The notes beneath the pieces were generated by a model. The model was not told the DNA's origin. It made no database searches and saw nothing but the letters and a program-made list of their open reading frames with translations. A stretch of 44,462 nt of DNA, from NCBI GenBank assembly GCA_020718105.1, contig DYDA01000018.1:1-44462 (forward strand), in the 5' to 3' direction. Both the position numbers and the translations under genes were made by a program. Source of the DNA: Micavibrio sp. (GTDB taxonomy: Bacteria > Pseudomonadota > Alphaproteobacteria > UBA9219). This document shows, one piece after another, positions 26,449 to 36,218 of the stretch; position 1 is the first letter of the stretch, and each line of letters starts with the position of its first letter.

Positions 26449-26455
26449 CAATACA

Positions 26456-26490
26456 AATCCGGCGGCAACCGATTGGGTCACCGCCGGATT
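26456..26490. terminator. Hairpin downstream of pnp
   Basis: A perfect ten-base stem AATCCGGCGG / CCGCCGGATT with a 15-base loop, about 165 bases past the pnp stop on the minus strand and next to the MITE-like element. U-richness afterwards is modest (ATTTGTATT), so its role as a pnp terminator is probable but not certain. Confidence 0.5.
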
Positions 26491-26506
26491 GATTGTGTTA
26501 TTACCT

Positions 26507-26653
26507 AAAACCTGTTCGCACCCTCGCTGCGGCTAAGGATTTTTGTTTGTTTTCGAGGACCGCGGCGCAAGCGTACGTTTAAGTACGTGCGCAGCGGACC
26601 ACAGAAAACGGGCAAAAAGCCAACGCCGCAGTAGAAGGGTGCGGATAGGTTTT
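26507..26653. repeat. Long inverted repeat immediately after pnp
   Basis: Imperfect arms at 26507-26533 and 26625-26653 (AAAACCT..CGCACCCT..CTGCGGC) enclose smaller palindromes, including CGTAC-GTTTAA-GTACG in the centre. The right arm ends at the pnp stop codon. It could fold into a large 3' hairpin in pnp mRNA. Confidence 0.55.
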
Positions 26654-28771
26654 TTAGCCGTCTTGCGTCACAGACAAATCCACGCCCGTCGCTTGATCAA
26701 CGACCTTCATCGACAATTTGACCTTGCCGCGATCATCCACGCCCATAACCTTGACATAGACTTCTTGGCCTTCGGTCACGACATCGCCGACTTTGCCGAC
26801 GCGTTCTTTGCTCAGTTCCGAGATATGGACGAGACCATCCTTAGAACCAAGGAAGTTTACAAACGCACCAAAGTCCATGATCTTCACGACCTTGCCTTTG
26901 TAAACGACGCCGACTTCGGCTTCGGCCACGATGCCTTTAATCCAAGCAATCGCCGCGTCGCCCGCCGCCGAGTCAACCGCCGCGACCTTGATCGTGCCGT
27001 CGTCCTCAATATCGATCTTCGCGCCCGTCGTTTCACAAATCTCGCGAATGACTTTACCGCCCGAACCAATCACCTCACGGATTTTGTCCTTGGGGATTTG
27101 GATCGTCGTGATGCGTGGCGCGTTTTGATTGACACCCTCGCGAGCGCCTGTCAAAGCCTTGGCCATCTCGCCCAGAATATGCAGTCTTCCGTCCTTAGCT
27201 TGGCCAAGGGCGATTTGCATGATTTCCTTCGTGATCGAGGTGATCTTGATGTCCATCTGCAACGCTGTGACGCCATTTTCCGTGCCTGCGACCTTAAAGT
27301 CCATATCGCCAAGATGATCTTCATCACCCAGAATATCGGACAGAACGGCAAAGCCTTTAGGCTCCTTGATCAGGCCCATGGCAATGCCCGCCACAGGACG
27401 CGCCAAAGGAACGCCCGCATCCATCAAAGACAACGATGTGCCGCAGACCGTCGCCATCGACGACGAGCCGTTGGATTCGGTGATTTCCGACACCACGCGA
27501 ATGGTGTACGGGAACTTGTCTTTGGCCGGAAGCAAAGGACGGATCGCCCTCCACGCCAACTTGCCATGGCCAATTTCGCGCCGTCCTGGGCCAGACATGC
27601 GGCCCGTTTCACCAACCGAGTACGGAGGGAAGTTGTAGTGCAGCATGAATGCCTCGCGGTATTCGCCCGTGAGTGCATCGATGATCTGCTCGTCCTGCCC
27701 CGTGCCCAGCGTGGTGACAACAATCGCTTGCGTCTCGCCACGCGTGAACAAAGCCGAGCCGTGCGTGCGATCCAAAAAGCCAACCTCGCCCACAATCGGA
27801 CGAATGGTTTTCGTATCGCGGCCATCGATGCGGCGGCCCGTATCAAGGATCATCGCGCGAACGTGATCGTACTTCATCTGCTCGACGGCATCCAAAACAT
27901 GCTCACGCAAAGGATCAGCTTCCTCGAACGAGGCGACGGCCTTTTCCTTCATCGCATCCAGCTTCGCATAGCGAACGGCTTTGGCCGTTTCGCTGTAAGC
28001 ATCGGCCAAATCAGCGCCGATGATGCCGGAAAGCTTGGCCATCAAAGCCGGACGATCGTAAGGCGCAGGCGGCAATTCGCGAGGGTCCTTGGCAGCGACT
28101 TCGGCGAGCGAGATGATCAAATCAATCACGGCCTGCATTTGATCGTGACCGAACGTAACCGCGCCCAGCATGACTTCTTCCGAAAGCTCCTTGGCTTCGG
28201 ATTCAACCATCAAAACGCCTTCACGCGTTCCTGCGATCAAAAGCTCTAGCGAGCTTTCTTCCAGCTGCGCGATTGTCGGGTTTAAGACATACGCGCCATT
28301 GATATAGCCAATGCGGCAACCGGCAATCGGACCCAAGAACGGAATGCCCGACAACGTGAGCGCCGCCGAACAACCGATCATGGCAACCATATCGGGGTTG
28401 TTTTCCATGTCGTGGCTAAGAACCGTCGCGATCACTTGCGTTTCGTTCAAATAGCCTTCGGGAAACAACGGACGAATGGGACGATCAATCAAACGGCTCA
28501 CAAGTGTTTCCGTTTCAGTCGGGCGACCCTCGCGGCGGAAGAATCCACCCGGAATGCGGCCAGCCGCAAAATACTTTTCCTGATAGTTGACCGTGAGCGG
28601 GAAAAAGCCCTGCCCGGGTTTTGGCTTTTTTGCGCCAACAACGGTACACAGAACGGCCGTGCCGCCCATCGTGATCATCACCGCGCCATCGGCTTGACGT
28701 GCGACTTTGCCTGTTTCAAGAACCAGCTTGCGCCCGCCCCATTCCGTTTCTTTTCTGTAGACTGTAAACAT
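26654..28771 (-). CDS. pnp: Polyribonucleotide nucleotidyltransferase
   Basis: 705 residues, the usual PNPase length. Phosphorolytic 3'-5' exoribonuclease and degradosome component. Two RNase PH domains (first with [20 protein letters not shown], second with [20 protein letters not shown]), an all-helical linker, then KH ([15 protein letters not shown]) and S1 ([20 protein letters not shown]) domains. It starts [20 protein letters not shown]. rpsO is usually directly upstream. Here a GNAT pair and a large palindrome intervene. E. coli pnp autoregulates through its 5' leader; the palindrome upstream could play a part but this is inference. Confidence 0.97.
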   Translation of the reverse strand: MFTVYRKETEWGGRKLVLETGKVARQADGAVMITMGGTAVLCTVVGAKKPKPGQGFFPLTVNYQEKYFAAGRIPGGFFRREGRPTETETLVSRLIDRPIRPLFPEGYLNETQVIATVLSHDMENNPDMVAMIGCSAALTLSGIPFLGPIAGCRIGYINGAYVLNPTIAQLEESSLELLIAGTREGVLMVESEAKELSEEVMLGAVTFGHDQMQAVIDLIISLAEVAAKDPRELPPAPYDRPALMAKLSGIIGADLADAYSETAKAVRYAKLDAMKEKAVASFEEADPLREHVLDAVEQMKYDHVRAMILDTGRRIDGRDTKTIRPIVGEVGFLDRTHGSALFTRGETQAIVVTTLGTGQDEQIIDALTGEYREAFMLHYNFPPYSVGETGRMSGPGRREIGHGKLAWRAIRPLLPAKDKFPYTIRVVSEITESNGSSSMATVCGTSLSLMDAGVPLARPVAGIAMGLIKEPKGFAVLSDILGDEDHLGDMDFKVAGTENGVTALQMDIKITSITKEIMQIALGQAKDGRLHILGEMAKALTGAREGVNQNAPRITTIQIPKDKIREVIGSGGKVIREICETTGAKIDIEDDGTIKVAAVDSAAGDAAIAWIKGIVAEAEVGVVYKGKVVKIMDFGAFVNFLGSKDGLVHISELSKERVGKVGDVVTEGQEVYVKVMGVDDRGKVKLSMKVVDQATGVDLSVTQDG

Positions 28772-28839
28772 TTTCTTTCCGTCTTTCTGTTAGTTTTGGG
28801 AGAGAAGGAAAGTCGTCAAATAATTTTGCGTCCCTTTTT

Positions 28840-29009
28840 ACCTCCCCCCTTGCGGGGGAGGAAATGAAAACTTTGACTTGCGGAGCAAGTCACTAGTTTT
28901 CATAGGTGGGGGGTCACAAAATCTCAGCCACTATGACCCCCCACCTAGTTTTTCTAGGACTTACTACGTAAGCCCAAGAAAAACTTTCCTCCCCCGCAAG
29001 GGGGGAGGT
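28840..29009. repeat. Compound palindrome upstream of pnp
   Basis: Perfect 23-base inverted arms at 28840-28862 and 28987-29009 enclose three further hairpins: TGAAAACT/AGTTTTCA around 28864-28902, AGGTGGGGGGTCA/TGACCCCCCACCT around 28904-28946, and AGTTTTTCT/AGAAAAACT around 28947-28985. The set is fully nested and symmetric. It fills the gap between pnp and the GNAT pair. No gene is seen here. Confidence 0.75.
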
Positions 29010-29199
29010 GAAGGAGGCAATGCGCCTGATTTAAGATCGGCTTTTCTTTCTCCCTTTGACGTCCCACCCGCCCCCATGGCGGATGGCTTTCATGCTGCGA
29101 CACACTTCATGAAACTCTAATGTTTTTGTGGCCGTGTCGCTTCGCCTCAAAAACATGTCCCCGCCGTTTCAAGCGGGAGAAACTTTTTCTTCGTCAACT

Positions 29200-29622
29200 C
29201 TACTTGGATAGGATTTTTAGAAATCCAAGTTGTTGTGTTCCCTTGCCATCCACAGGTCTTTCGACAACCTTCTCAAACCCAAGCTTGGCATAAAAATCGG
29301 GAGCCTGATAACTCATCGTCCATACAAAAATAGATAGACAGCCGCGTTTTTTTGCAAGCTCTTCTGCCGCACGAACGAGATCCGATCCGATTCCTTGTCC
29401 CCGCACGCCAGATGAAACCCACAACGCCCCAATATCAAAACCATTCCGCGCCGACCATCCAGTCAACCCACCGACAAGCCCTTTCTCATCACGATAAACA
29501 AAGGCCGCGGGTTCAACGGCATAAGGCGGCTGATTATACTGAATGGAATAGTTGGCAAGCCCATTCCGAATAATGTCCCAATCTTGTTTTGACAGGTTAT
29601 CACAATAAACCGATTTGTTCAT
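29200..29622 (-). CDS. GNAT-family N-acetyltransferase, second of pair
   Basis: 140 residues. Acetyl-CoA-binding motif GxGxGS: GVRGQGIGSDLVRAAEELAK. Before it GLVGGLTGWSARNGFDIGAL, after it LSIFVWTMSYQAPDFYAKLG, the normal GNAT order. The substrate cannot be told; small-molecule or antibiotic-like substrates are typical. Its ATG overlaps the stop of the upstream GNAT gene by four bases (ATGA). The longer frame upstream would lie inside that gene. Likely arose by duplication. Confidence 0.85.
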   Translation of the reverse strand: MNKSVYCDNLSKQDWDIIRNGLANYSIQYNQPPYAVEPAAFVYRDEKGLVGGLTGWSARNGFDIGALWVSSGVRGQGIGSDLVRAAEELAKKRGCLSIFVWTMSYQAPDFYAKLGFEKVVERPVDGKGTQQLGFLKILSK

Positions 29623-30068
29623 GCCAACCTCTTCTCCAATCCTATACGTTGGTGGCCGATGGGAAAATCGTCCTGCACAACAAATTCTTTGTAGCCAAGC
29701 TTGGGATAAAAATCCCACCCTTCAAAACTCTCCGTCCACAGCCAAAGGCCAACGCAGCCGCGCTTGAGCGCCTCATCCTCGGCGGCCTTCATCAGCGCCG
29801 AGCCAACGCCCTGCCCGCGCAAGCTTTCATCGACCCACAGCATATCGACATAAAGCCGATTCCAGAACGTCTTGCCCGTCAGGCCGGCCACGATGCGCCC
29901 CTCGGCGTCACGGCGCACGATGGACAACGCTTTTTCTTTATAAGGGGGGGCCTGACAGGCGAGCGCGTGTTCATCCAACCGGCGCTCCAGCTCATCATTC
30001 ACTTCAGATGTGATCGTATCCGCAACTTCCAACAAACCAACAGTCAAGTTTTCGTGTTCCACTTCCAA
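29619..30068 (-). CDS. GNAT-family N-acetyltransferase, first of pair
   Basis: 149 residues. Motif A is ESLRGQGVGSALMKAAEDEA, followed by GLWLWTESFEGWDFYPKLGY. The layout is the same as in the downstream gene. The frame opens at TTG 30068 (no in-frame ATG upstream), and GTG two codons later is an alternative, so the first residues are uncertain. It lies between rpsO and pnp, separated from rpsO by two small palindromes. Confidence 0.83.
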   Translation of the reverse strand: MEVEHENLTVGLLEVADTITSEVNDELERRLDEHALACQAPPYKEKALSIVRRDAEGRIVAGLTGKTFWNRLYVDMLWVDESLRGQGVGSALMKAAEDEALKRGCVGLWLWTESFEGWDFYPKLGYKEFVVQDDFPIGHQRIGLEKRLA

Positions 30069-30111
30069 ACCGAATGCGACCCTATTGCCGCCTTCGCCGT
30101 TTAAAAAATGG

Positions 30112-30134
30112 GATGCCAGCCTATGCTGGCATGA
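30112..30134. repeat. Small palindrome
   Basis: ATGCCAGC / GCTGGCAT stem with a short loop, followed by GAC. It belongs to the REP-like set and lies between the first GNAT gene and rpsO. Confidence 0.55.
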
Positions 30135-30170
30135 CGGTGTTTATTATAGAGAGCGATCTCTTAAAAAGAA

Positions 30171-30199
30171 CCGTCATCCCCGCGAAGGCGGGGATCCCA
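30171..30199. repeat. REP-like palindrome
   Basis: GTCATCCCCGC / GCGGGGAT stem, the same unit as at 3424 and 33061. It lies just after the rpsO stop codon on the minus strand and could protect or terminate that mRNA. Confidence 0.7.
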
Positions 30200-30211
30200 T
30201 TTGTTTTCTTC

Positions 30212-30481
30212 TTATTTCCGCAAGCCCAATTCTGCAATCAACTTTTCGTAGACGGCAGGCTTGGTCTTTTTCAAGTATGACAGAAGGCCGCGACGGTTGC
30301 TGACCATCATCAGCAGACCACGACGCGAATGGTGATCCTTCTTATTCTTATTAAAGTGATCCATCAGATCATTGATGCGGCGCGTCAAGATCGCAACTTG
30401 CACTTCGGGCGAACCCGTGTCGCCTTTGGCACGGGCATGGTGGGCAACAATCGCCTGCTTTTGGGCTTTGGTCATCGACAT
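30212..30481 (-). CDS. rpsO: 30S ribosomal protein S15
   Basis: 89 residues, exactly the family length. It opens with [20 protein letters not shown] and contains [20 protein letters not shown] and the [20 protein letters not shown] rRNA-binding stretch. It binds the 16S central domain. AAGGAG precedes its ATG. It follows truB by 17 bases and belongs to the rbfA-truB-rpsO part of the cluster. Confidence 0.97.
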   Translation of the reverse strand: MSMTKAQKQAIVAHHARAKGDTGSPEVQVAILTRRINDLMDHFNKNKKDHHSRRGLLMMVSNRRGLLSYLKKTKPAVYEKLIAELGLRK

Positions 30482-30498
30482 CGGGGACTCCTTATTTT

Positions 30499-31407
30499 CT
30501 AAAAGGTGAAACCGCGCACCACGACAAACGAACCGGCTTTGGCTTCGACCAGCGCCACAGGAACGCCCTGATGGCTGGCCAAAATCACAGGCGCATCCAT
30601 CAAAGCCACCTGATGAGGCTTGATCAAAAGAGATTGTCCGGCGCGAAGTCGCTGCGCCTCGCTTGCGGTCAAGGTCAAACCCGGGATGTCGTCCAGCGCC
30701 GATCCGATCGCAAGCAATGCCGTTAAGGCCTCGCCCTTATGCGATAATTCTTCCAGCTTTTCCAGAGAAAAAGCGTTTTCAACGCCAAAAGGCCCCACTT
30801 TGGTGCGGCGCAAGGCCGCAATAAACCCAAAAGTCCCCAATTTCAGAGCCAAATCACGCCCCAAGGAGCGCACATACGTCCCCTTGCCGCACTTAACCTT
30901 AAAATCAGCCCTATCGGCTGAGGGCATCCCGATAAGCTCCAAGGCATCAATCCGAACCTTACGAGGCGTCATCTCTGGCGGCTTGCCAGCGCGGGCAAGG
31001 TCATAGGCGCGCTGCCCGCCAATCTTGATCGCCGAGAAGGTCGGCGGAGTCTGATCGATATCTCCGACAAAAGAAGGCAGCGCGGAACGGATAGAAATCT
31101 CGGCGGGGCGACAATCACTTACCGCCATAACCTCACCCTCGCCGTCATCAGTGGTGCGCTGCTCACCCCACTGCACCGTGAACAGATATTCCTTATCGCC
31201 ATCCATGACATAGGGGACAATCTTCGTCGCCTCACCGAACGCGAGGGGCAACAAACCTGTGGCAAGAGGATCCAGCGTGCCGCCGTGCCCCGCCTTCTTC
31301 CCGCCTATCAGCCGCCGCACCTTCCCCAGCGCCTGCGTGGAGGTCAGCCCCAAAGGTTTGTCGAGGATAAGCCACCCATGAGGGATAGAATGGACGGGTT
31401 TATTCAT
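30499..31407 (-). CDS. truB: tRNA pseudouridine55 synthase
   Basis: 302 residues. Makes pseudouridine 55 in the tRNA T loop. Catalytic aspartate in [17 protein letters not shown]. Further family strings are [40 protein letters not shown], and [19 protein letters not shown]. It overlaps the end of rbfA by eight bases, so it is probably translationally coupled. Confidence 0.96.
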   Translation of the reverse strand: MNKPVHSIPHGWLILDKPLGLTSTQALGKVRRLIGGKKAGHGGTLDPLATGLLPLAFGEATKIVPYVMDGDKEYLFTVQWGEQRTTDDGEGEVMAVSDCRPAEISIRSALPSFVGDIDQTPPTFSAIKIGGQRAYDLARAGKPPEMTPRKVRIDALELIGMPSADRADFKVKCGKGTYVRSLGRDLALKLGTFGFIAALRRTKVGPFGVENAFSLEKLEELSHKGEALTALLAIGSALDDIPGLTLTASEAQRLRAGQSLLIKPHQVALMDAPVILASHQGVPVALVEAKAGSFVVVRGFTF

Positions 31408-31807
31408 CGTCCGCTTGCTGCGCCAGAGACTCTTCCTCGCGCTTCAAATCTTTGGCCACGGCAGGATCGCTAAGGAGACGATCAATGTTAGAGGCATAAA
31501 CGAAACTGGTGTCTTCTTTGAAATCAAGCTTGGGCACAAGGCGCAGGCGCACGGACTTCGCAATCTCACGCCGGAAAAAGCCGACGATTTTATTCAGAAC
31601 GCGACGCACCTCTTTCGCCTCCGCACCATCGCCCAGCACCGTGAAGAACGCGGTTGCGTTTTGCAAGTCGGGGCTAATCTGCACTTCGGAAATCGTCACG
31701 ATAGGCGGCGTAAAATCACGCGGCCACGGCACATCACCGCGCTGAAACATCATCGCCAGAGCGTGCCGGATTTCTTCCCCGACTTTTAATTGTCTTTGTG
31801 TTCGCAT
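31400..31807 (-). CDS. rbfA: Ribosome-binding factor A
   Basis: 135 residues. Single KH-type fold: RQLKVGEEIRHALAMMFQRG at the start, TISEVQISPDLQNATAFFTV, and LDFKEDTSFVYASNIDRLL near the end. Late 16S rRNA maturation factor for the 30S subunit. It is normally directly downstream of infB; here about 1.7 kb with a reversed gene and repeats intervene, so it needs its own promoter in the 200-base gap upstream. Confidence 0.95.
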   Translation of the reverse strand: MRTQRQLKVGEEIRHALAMMFQRGDVPWPRDFTPPIVTISEVQISPDLQNATAFFTVLGDGAEAKEVRRVLNKIVGFFRREIAKSVRLRLVPKLDFKEDTSFVYASNIDRLLSDPAVAKDLKREEESLAQQADDE

Positions 31808-32009
31808 AGCGCGATGCCGCCCTTTTCTGGCTTATCGTTTACAAAATTTAACCTTTGAGAAGAACGCCCCCTCTTTCAACGCCCTGTCTTATAGAAAAGA
31901 GTCAAAAAAATCAACAAAAGCCTTATGAAAGTAATTTTCCACTCGCTTCGTTTACGATTTATAACCCCAAAAAGGCTATACTGAGGGCGTATTTAAAGGC
32001 AAATCCAAA

Positions 32010-33014
32010 ATGACAAACGCCCCGAACCATCATCTTGTTGTCGATTTATCAAACGGCCTCACCAACCGCGCTCTATGGGCGCTGACAGGCTATCCGGTGA
32101 CCGTCCATGACGTTGCCTCTAACGACGACAGCCTTCATAACACAACGCAGTGTGAACGCTTGGCTGAGCATTCCGATCTTATGTATCAGATTCAAGCGCT
32201 GCCCAAAGAACATCACACCTTCTTCGATGAAGAGTCTAAGCGGCTCGTCCTTTATCCCTATCCGCAATCTAAACCTGCCGATGCGCTGCATCTTCCAACC
32301 AAGGCTGACATTTTTATCCTTCCCCATAAAAACAATCCCAAAGTTTTGTGGACGATGATGACAGCGTTTCCCGATAAGCTTCTCACTCATTTTCCAAAAG
32401 ACGCCTCTTTTTCTCTTGTTGGGAATCTTCATGAGGTGGCTCACACCATGATGATCAGGGATCCGCGCAGGACAGAGGAAACCCTCTTTTGGGAAGAGCT
32501 TGGCTGCGACCGTTTTGCTTTTCAGGTGATGGATGCCAACGCGCTTAGCCCCAAGGATAAAAGCGCATGGATCAACGCTCGCTATCTGGGGCTTTTGGCC
32601 AGCACCTCGCGCAACTGGTTTGCGCCACTTCTGGACGCCGAGATGAATGGTCAAACGCCGCCAGATTATAAAGACATCATGATGGCCGCCAAAGATATTC
32701 AAAGCAAACTTCTCACAGAAGGAAACAAGACGCTGTCATGGGTTCAGCGCTTCAAGCTCGGTTTTTCTAACGATCCCTATAAAACATGGAAAAGAGAAGC
32801 CATTCAAAAGAACCCGACCCAAGGCTATTCGCTTTTGCGAACACTGACCGAGCAAGGCGCGTTTAAGGAAAATCCGCTGGCCGAAAGCTTTGCGCACAAG
32901 ATTCTGGATGCCGCCGAGACTTTCAGTCCAAACCTGACAAGACACAACAAGGCCGCTCCGTCGCGCCCTTCATGCAAAGCCCAATCCCCTGCCGCGCCAC
33001 AAAATCAGAAGTAA
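32010..33014 (+). CDS. Putative HExxH metallopeptidase-like protein, family unknown
   Basis: 334 residues, no signal peptide or membrane segment. The central motif is HEVAH with His141, Glu142 and His145. About 17-22 residues on comes WEELGCDRFAFQ, where Glu162/163 or Asp167 could be the third zinc ligand. That spacing resembles ImmA/M48-like zincins (HExxH ... E..aDrfA). The rest is unfamiliar. The tail is low-complexity (Pro/Ser/Ala/Lys). A TATACT at 31977-31982 lies about 30 bases before the ATG and may be its -10. It is transcribed against the surrounding nusA-rpsO cluster, so it is probably an insertion. Activity is inferred only from the motif. Confidence 0.65.
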   Translation: MTNAPNHHLVVDLSNGLTNRALWALTGYPVTVHDVASNDDSLHNTTQCERLAEHSDLMYQIQALPKEHHTFFDEESKRLVLYPYPQSKPADALHLPTKADIFILPHKNNPKVLWTMMTAFPDKLLTHFPKDASFSLVGNLHEVAHTMMIRDPRRTEETLFWEELGCDRFAFQVMDANALSPKDKSAWINARYLGLLASTSRNWFAPLLDAEMNGQTPPDYKDIMMAAKDIQSKLLTEGNKTLSWVQRFKLGFSNDPYKTWKREAIQKNPTQGYSLLRTLTEQGAFKENPLAESFAHKILDAAETFSPNLTRHNKAAPSRPSCKAQSPAAPQNQK

Positions 33015-33060
33015 TGCCAACGGGTATAAGAACATGACCCATGAAGATAAAAAGAAAACG

Positions 33061-33085
33061 GGATCCCCGCTTACGCGGGGATGAC
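33061..33085. repeat. REP-like palindrome
   Basis: GGATCCCCGC / GCGGGGAT stem then GAC, after the HExxH gene. It has the same unit as 3424-3446 and 30171-30199. Confidence 0.7.
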
Positions 33086-33157
33086 ACGTCCTTTTGTTTA
33101 TCATAATGCTAAACTCGTAGCATAGATTATATTACAGAATCACTCTAACAACCACTT

Positions 33158-33289
33158 CGTCATCGCGAGCAACCGCAGGGAGCGTGGCGATCCAGATGCC
33201 GAGCGTCTGCGAGGCATAAGAGTCATATGCGCCGCAGACGCGGCGCAGCTGGATTGCTTCCCCCCGCCTTCGCGGGGGTCGCAATGACG
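33158..33289. repeat. Composite palindromic repeat, copy D
   Basis: Ends CGTCATCGCGAG and TCGCAATGACG. It contains the 26-base core shared with 21066-21091 and the GAGCGTCTGCGAGGCATAAGA string also found (inverted) inside anmK. It fills most of the gap between the HExxH gene and the 50-residue gene. Confidence 0.8.
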
Positions 33290-33315
33290 TTCAGGAGGAA
33301 TGGCAAAGGAGTTTC

Positions 33316-33468
33316 TCAAACCTTCTTAAGGTCTTCCCGCATGGCCTCACGCATCTCATCATAAGCACGTTCTTTTGCTTTGCTTTTGTTAAGGAGAAAA
33401 TGATCAACAAGCCCTTTGAGCAAAGAACCGATGCCTAAGCCACCAATAAACGGAAAGAGCCAATCCAT
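33316..33468 (-). CDS. 50-residue protein with hydrophobic N-terminus
   Basis: A short frame of 50 residues. It starts MDWLFPFIGGLGIGSLLKGL, a hydrophobic/glycine segment that could sit in or on the membrane, and ends in a charged helix AYDEMREAMREDLKKV. A strong GGAGGGGG ribosome site lies just before the ATG. Similar short FIGGLGIGSLLK-type proteins of unknown role are familiar to me from other proteobacteria. It is 38 bases downstream of infB and likely on its transcript. Confidence 0.6.
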   Translation of the reverse strand: MDWLFPFIGGLGIGSLLKGLVDHFLLNKSKAKERAYDEMREAMREDLKKV

Positions 33469-33506
33469 TTCCCCCTCCCTGAACTCTGATCTCAGAACTC
33501 TAATCT

Positions 33507-36218
33507 CTATAACGACCGCGCGATCTCTTCGATCTCAAAGCATTCAATCACGTCGTTGGCCTGCATGTTGTCGTACGCTTCAAACGCCATGCCGCATTCA
33601 TAGCCCTCGCGCACTTCCTTGACTTCGTCCTTCATGCGCTTCAGCGTCTTCAAAGCGCCTTCATGGATGACGACGTTGTCGCGCAAGAGGCGAACCTTCG
33701 CGCCGCGCTTGACGATGCCTTCGGTGACCTTACAGCCCGCGACCTTACCCACCTTGGTGATGTTGAACACCTGCAGGATTTGCGCGTTGCCAAGGAACTT
33801 CTCACGCAACTCTGGCGCAAGCATACCCGTCAGCACCTGCCGCACATCATCAATCACATTATAGATGATCGAGTAATAGCGCACTTCGATGCCATCGCGC
33901 TTGGCCATTTCACGCGCCTGCGGATTGGCGCGTACGTTAAAGCCGATGATCATGGCGCGTGAAGCGTTAGCCAAGGTCACATCGGATTCCGTCACAGGGC
34001 CAACGGCAGCATCCAAAACACGCACCTTAACCTCGGTGTTATCCTCGGACAATTTTACAAGCGCCGTCTTCAAAGCCTCAACCGAGCCATGCACGTCGGC
34101 CTTGATCAAGATGGCAAACTCCTTCGCCGATCCGGCCTTGATGTTCTCCATGAGTTGCTCCAGCGTGCCACGTTGCGTTGTGGCCGAGGCCAAAGCGCGA
34201 CGGCGACGCATGCGGAACTCGCTGATTTCCCTTGCGCGGCTTTCGGTTGGCACAACGGCCAGCTCATCACCCGCGACGGGCGTGCCGTTAAGGCCGATAA
34301 TCTCAACAGGCATGGCGGGACCTGCCGTTGGCACGTTCTTGCCGTGATCGTTGATAAGAGCGCGAACGCGCCCCCATTCCGCGCCCGCCACAAAAATATC
34401 GCCAACCTTGATCGTGCCGCGTTGGATGAGAACCGTGGCGACAGAGCCGCGCCCTTTTTCCATTTTGGCTTCAACCACAGCGCCTTCGGCAGCGCGTTGA
34501 GCATTGGCCTTAAGGTCTAGGATTTCAGCTTGCAGCAAAATCGCGTCTTGCAGCTTATCAAGACCGGTTCGCTTCTTGGCCGAAATCTCGACCGACAGAA
34601 CCTCGCCGCCCATTTCTTCAACTTGCACATCGTGCGAGAGAAGCTCTTGCCGAACGCGTGCCGGATTGGCCGCAGGCAGATCACACTTGTTAATCGCGAC
34701 GATCAAAGGCGCACCCGCAGCCTTGGCATGGCGAATAGCCTCAATGGTTTGTGGCATGATGCCATCATCAGCCGCGACAACCAGCACAACGATATCCGTG
34801 ACGTTCGCGCCTCGCGCCCGCATTTCGGTAAAGGCCGCATGGCCCGGCGTATCAATAAAAGTGATGCGATCAAAGCCATGCATAGGCTTGGCAAGAACCA
34901 CCTGATACGCGCCGATATGCTGCGTAATGCCGCCTGCCTCACCCGCAACGACATCCGTTGAACGCAAAGCATCCAACAAAGAAGTCTTGCCATGATCAAC
35001 ATGCCCCATGACCGTGACGACGGGGGGACGCGGCAGCATGTTTTCGGACGTATCCTCAATCAACGACAGACCCGATTCAACATCCGACTCCGCCACGCGC
35101 TTAATGCGATGGCCAAATTCAGTCGCCACCAGTTCTGCGGTGTCGGCATCAATGCTTTGCGTAATCGTCGCCATCACGCCCATTTTCATAAGCGATTTAA
35201 TCACGTCGGCGGCGCGTTCAGCCATACGGTTGGCCAACTCTTGCACCGTGATAACTTCAGGAATAATAACGTCGCGCACTTGCTTGACTTGTTCTTGAGC
35301 CCCCATCGCTTGACGTTTTTCACGTTCATTGCGACGACGCATCGCGGCAACAGAGCGATGACGTCCGCCCTCTTCACCCTCTAAAACCTGCGTCACCGTC
35401 ATCTTGCCGCCACGGCGGCGATCCCCCGAAGGAGCGCCGCTGCTGCGCCGCTGTTGAGGCGCACCGCGTCCACCACGTCCACGACGAGCGCCGCCATCAT
35501 CGGGCTCTTCATCAGTGGTGACAACCGGCGTCAGACCGCGACGCGGCGATAAAGACAACGCATGTTCAGCGGTCATTTCCGCGCCGCGCATCCCGCCTGC
35601 TTTGCCGCGCTCTCCATCACCACGGCGCATACCGCTGGCCGCAAGAGTCTTGGCGCGTTTTTCATCATCCACCTTGCGCTGCTCACTATCAACGCGTTCT
35701 TGCTCTTGAATTTGTTGCAGTTCCGCCATTTCGCGCTGACGAAGTTTTTCACGCGGCGAAAGCGTGGAGTCTTCAATCACAGGCTCTTCAATTTGAGCCG
35801 CTGCCTCAAAGGCCACAGCCTCTTCTTGTTCTAATTCTTCCGCGATTTTGCGGCGGCTTTCATTATCAATAACCGCACCACGCAAAGCGCGCATGCGCGA
35901 TTCCCGTTCCTCTTGCGTTAATTGACGTCCCGCTCCAGAGGAAGCGCCCCCAACGGCAATCCTTGCGCCCAAGTCACTGGCGCGCGCGCCTGTTACGCCA
36001 TCCTTTTTAACAATGGTCGGTGAGGCGGTATCGGTACGCTTACGCTTGACCTCAACCGCAACGGTCTTTGAGCGTCCATGCGAAAAACTTTGGCGCACGC
36101 TGCCCGCGCCGCCTGTTGCGCCACTGCTGGCTTTAACTTCAGCAACAGGTGTCTTTTTCAGCTCTAGCGTAGGCTTGCTTCCAAGACTGAGAACTTTTTT
36201 AGGCTCTTTATCCGTCAT
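33507..36218 (-). CDS. infB: Translation initiation factor IF-2
   Basis: 903 residues. Long basic/acidic low-complexity N-terminal region with an infB-associated IF2_N domain near 320-375. The G domain has [25 protein letters not shown] and NKCDLP. Domains II-IV follow to the C-terminus, [13 protein letters not shown]. It brings fMet-tRNA to the 30S subunit and promotes subunit joining. The start codon overlaps the ylxR stop by four bases. Length and layout are normal for alphaproteobacteria. Confidence 0.96.
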   Translation of the reverse strand: MTDKEPKKVLSLGSKPTLELKKTPVAEVKASSGATGGAGSVRQSFSHGRSKTVAVEVKRKRTDTASPTIVKKDGVTGARASDLGARIAVGGASSGAGRQLTQEERESRMRALRGAVIDNESRRKIAEELEQEEAVAFEAAAQIEEPVIEDSTLSPREKLRQREMAELQQIQEQERVDSEQRKVDDEKRAKTLAASGMRRGDGERGKAGGMRGAEMTAEHALSLSPRRGLTPVVTTDEEPDDGGARRGRGGRGAPQQRRSSGAPSGDRRRGGKMTVTQVLEGEEGGRHRSVAAMRRRNEREKRQAMGAQEQVKQVRDVIIPEVITVQELANRMAERAADVIKSLMKMGVMATITQSIDADTAELVATEFGHRIKRVAESDVESGLSLIEDTSENMLPRPPVVTVMGHVDHGKTSLLDALRSTDVVAGEAGGITQHIGAYQVVLAKPMHGFDRITFIDTPGHAAFTEMRARGANVTDIVVLVVAADDGIMPQTIEAIRHAKAAGAPLIVAINKCDLPAANPARVRQELLSHDVQVEEMGGEVLSVEISAKKRTGLDKLQDAILLQAEILDLKANAQRAAEGAVVEAKMEKGRGSVATVLIQRGTIKVGDIFVAGAEWGRVRALINDHGKNVPTAGPAMPVEIIGLNGTPVAGDELAVVPTESRAREISEFRMRRRRALASATTQRGTLEQLMENIKAGSAKEFAILIKADVHGSVEALKTALVKLSEDNTEVKVRVLDAAVGPVTESDVTLANASRAMIIGFNVRANPQAREMAKRDGIEVRYYSIIYNVIDDVRQVLTGMLAPELREKFLGNAQILQVFNITKVGKVAGCKVTEGIVKRGAKVRLLRDNVVIHEGALKTLKRMKDEVKEVREGYECGMAFEAYDNMQANDVIECFEIEEIARSL

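Noticed and set aside
26543-28249. 568-codon plus-strand frame opposite pnp
   Set aside because: It is the antisense shadow of pnp, rich in His/Arg/Asn as expected from reversed codon bias, with no recognisable domain.
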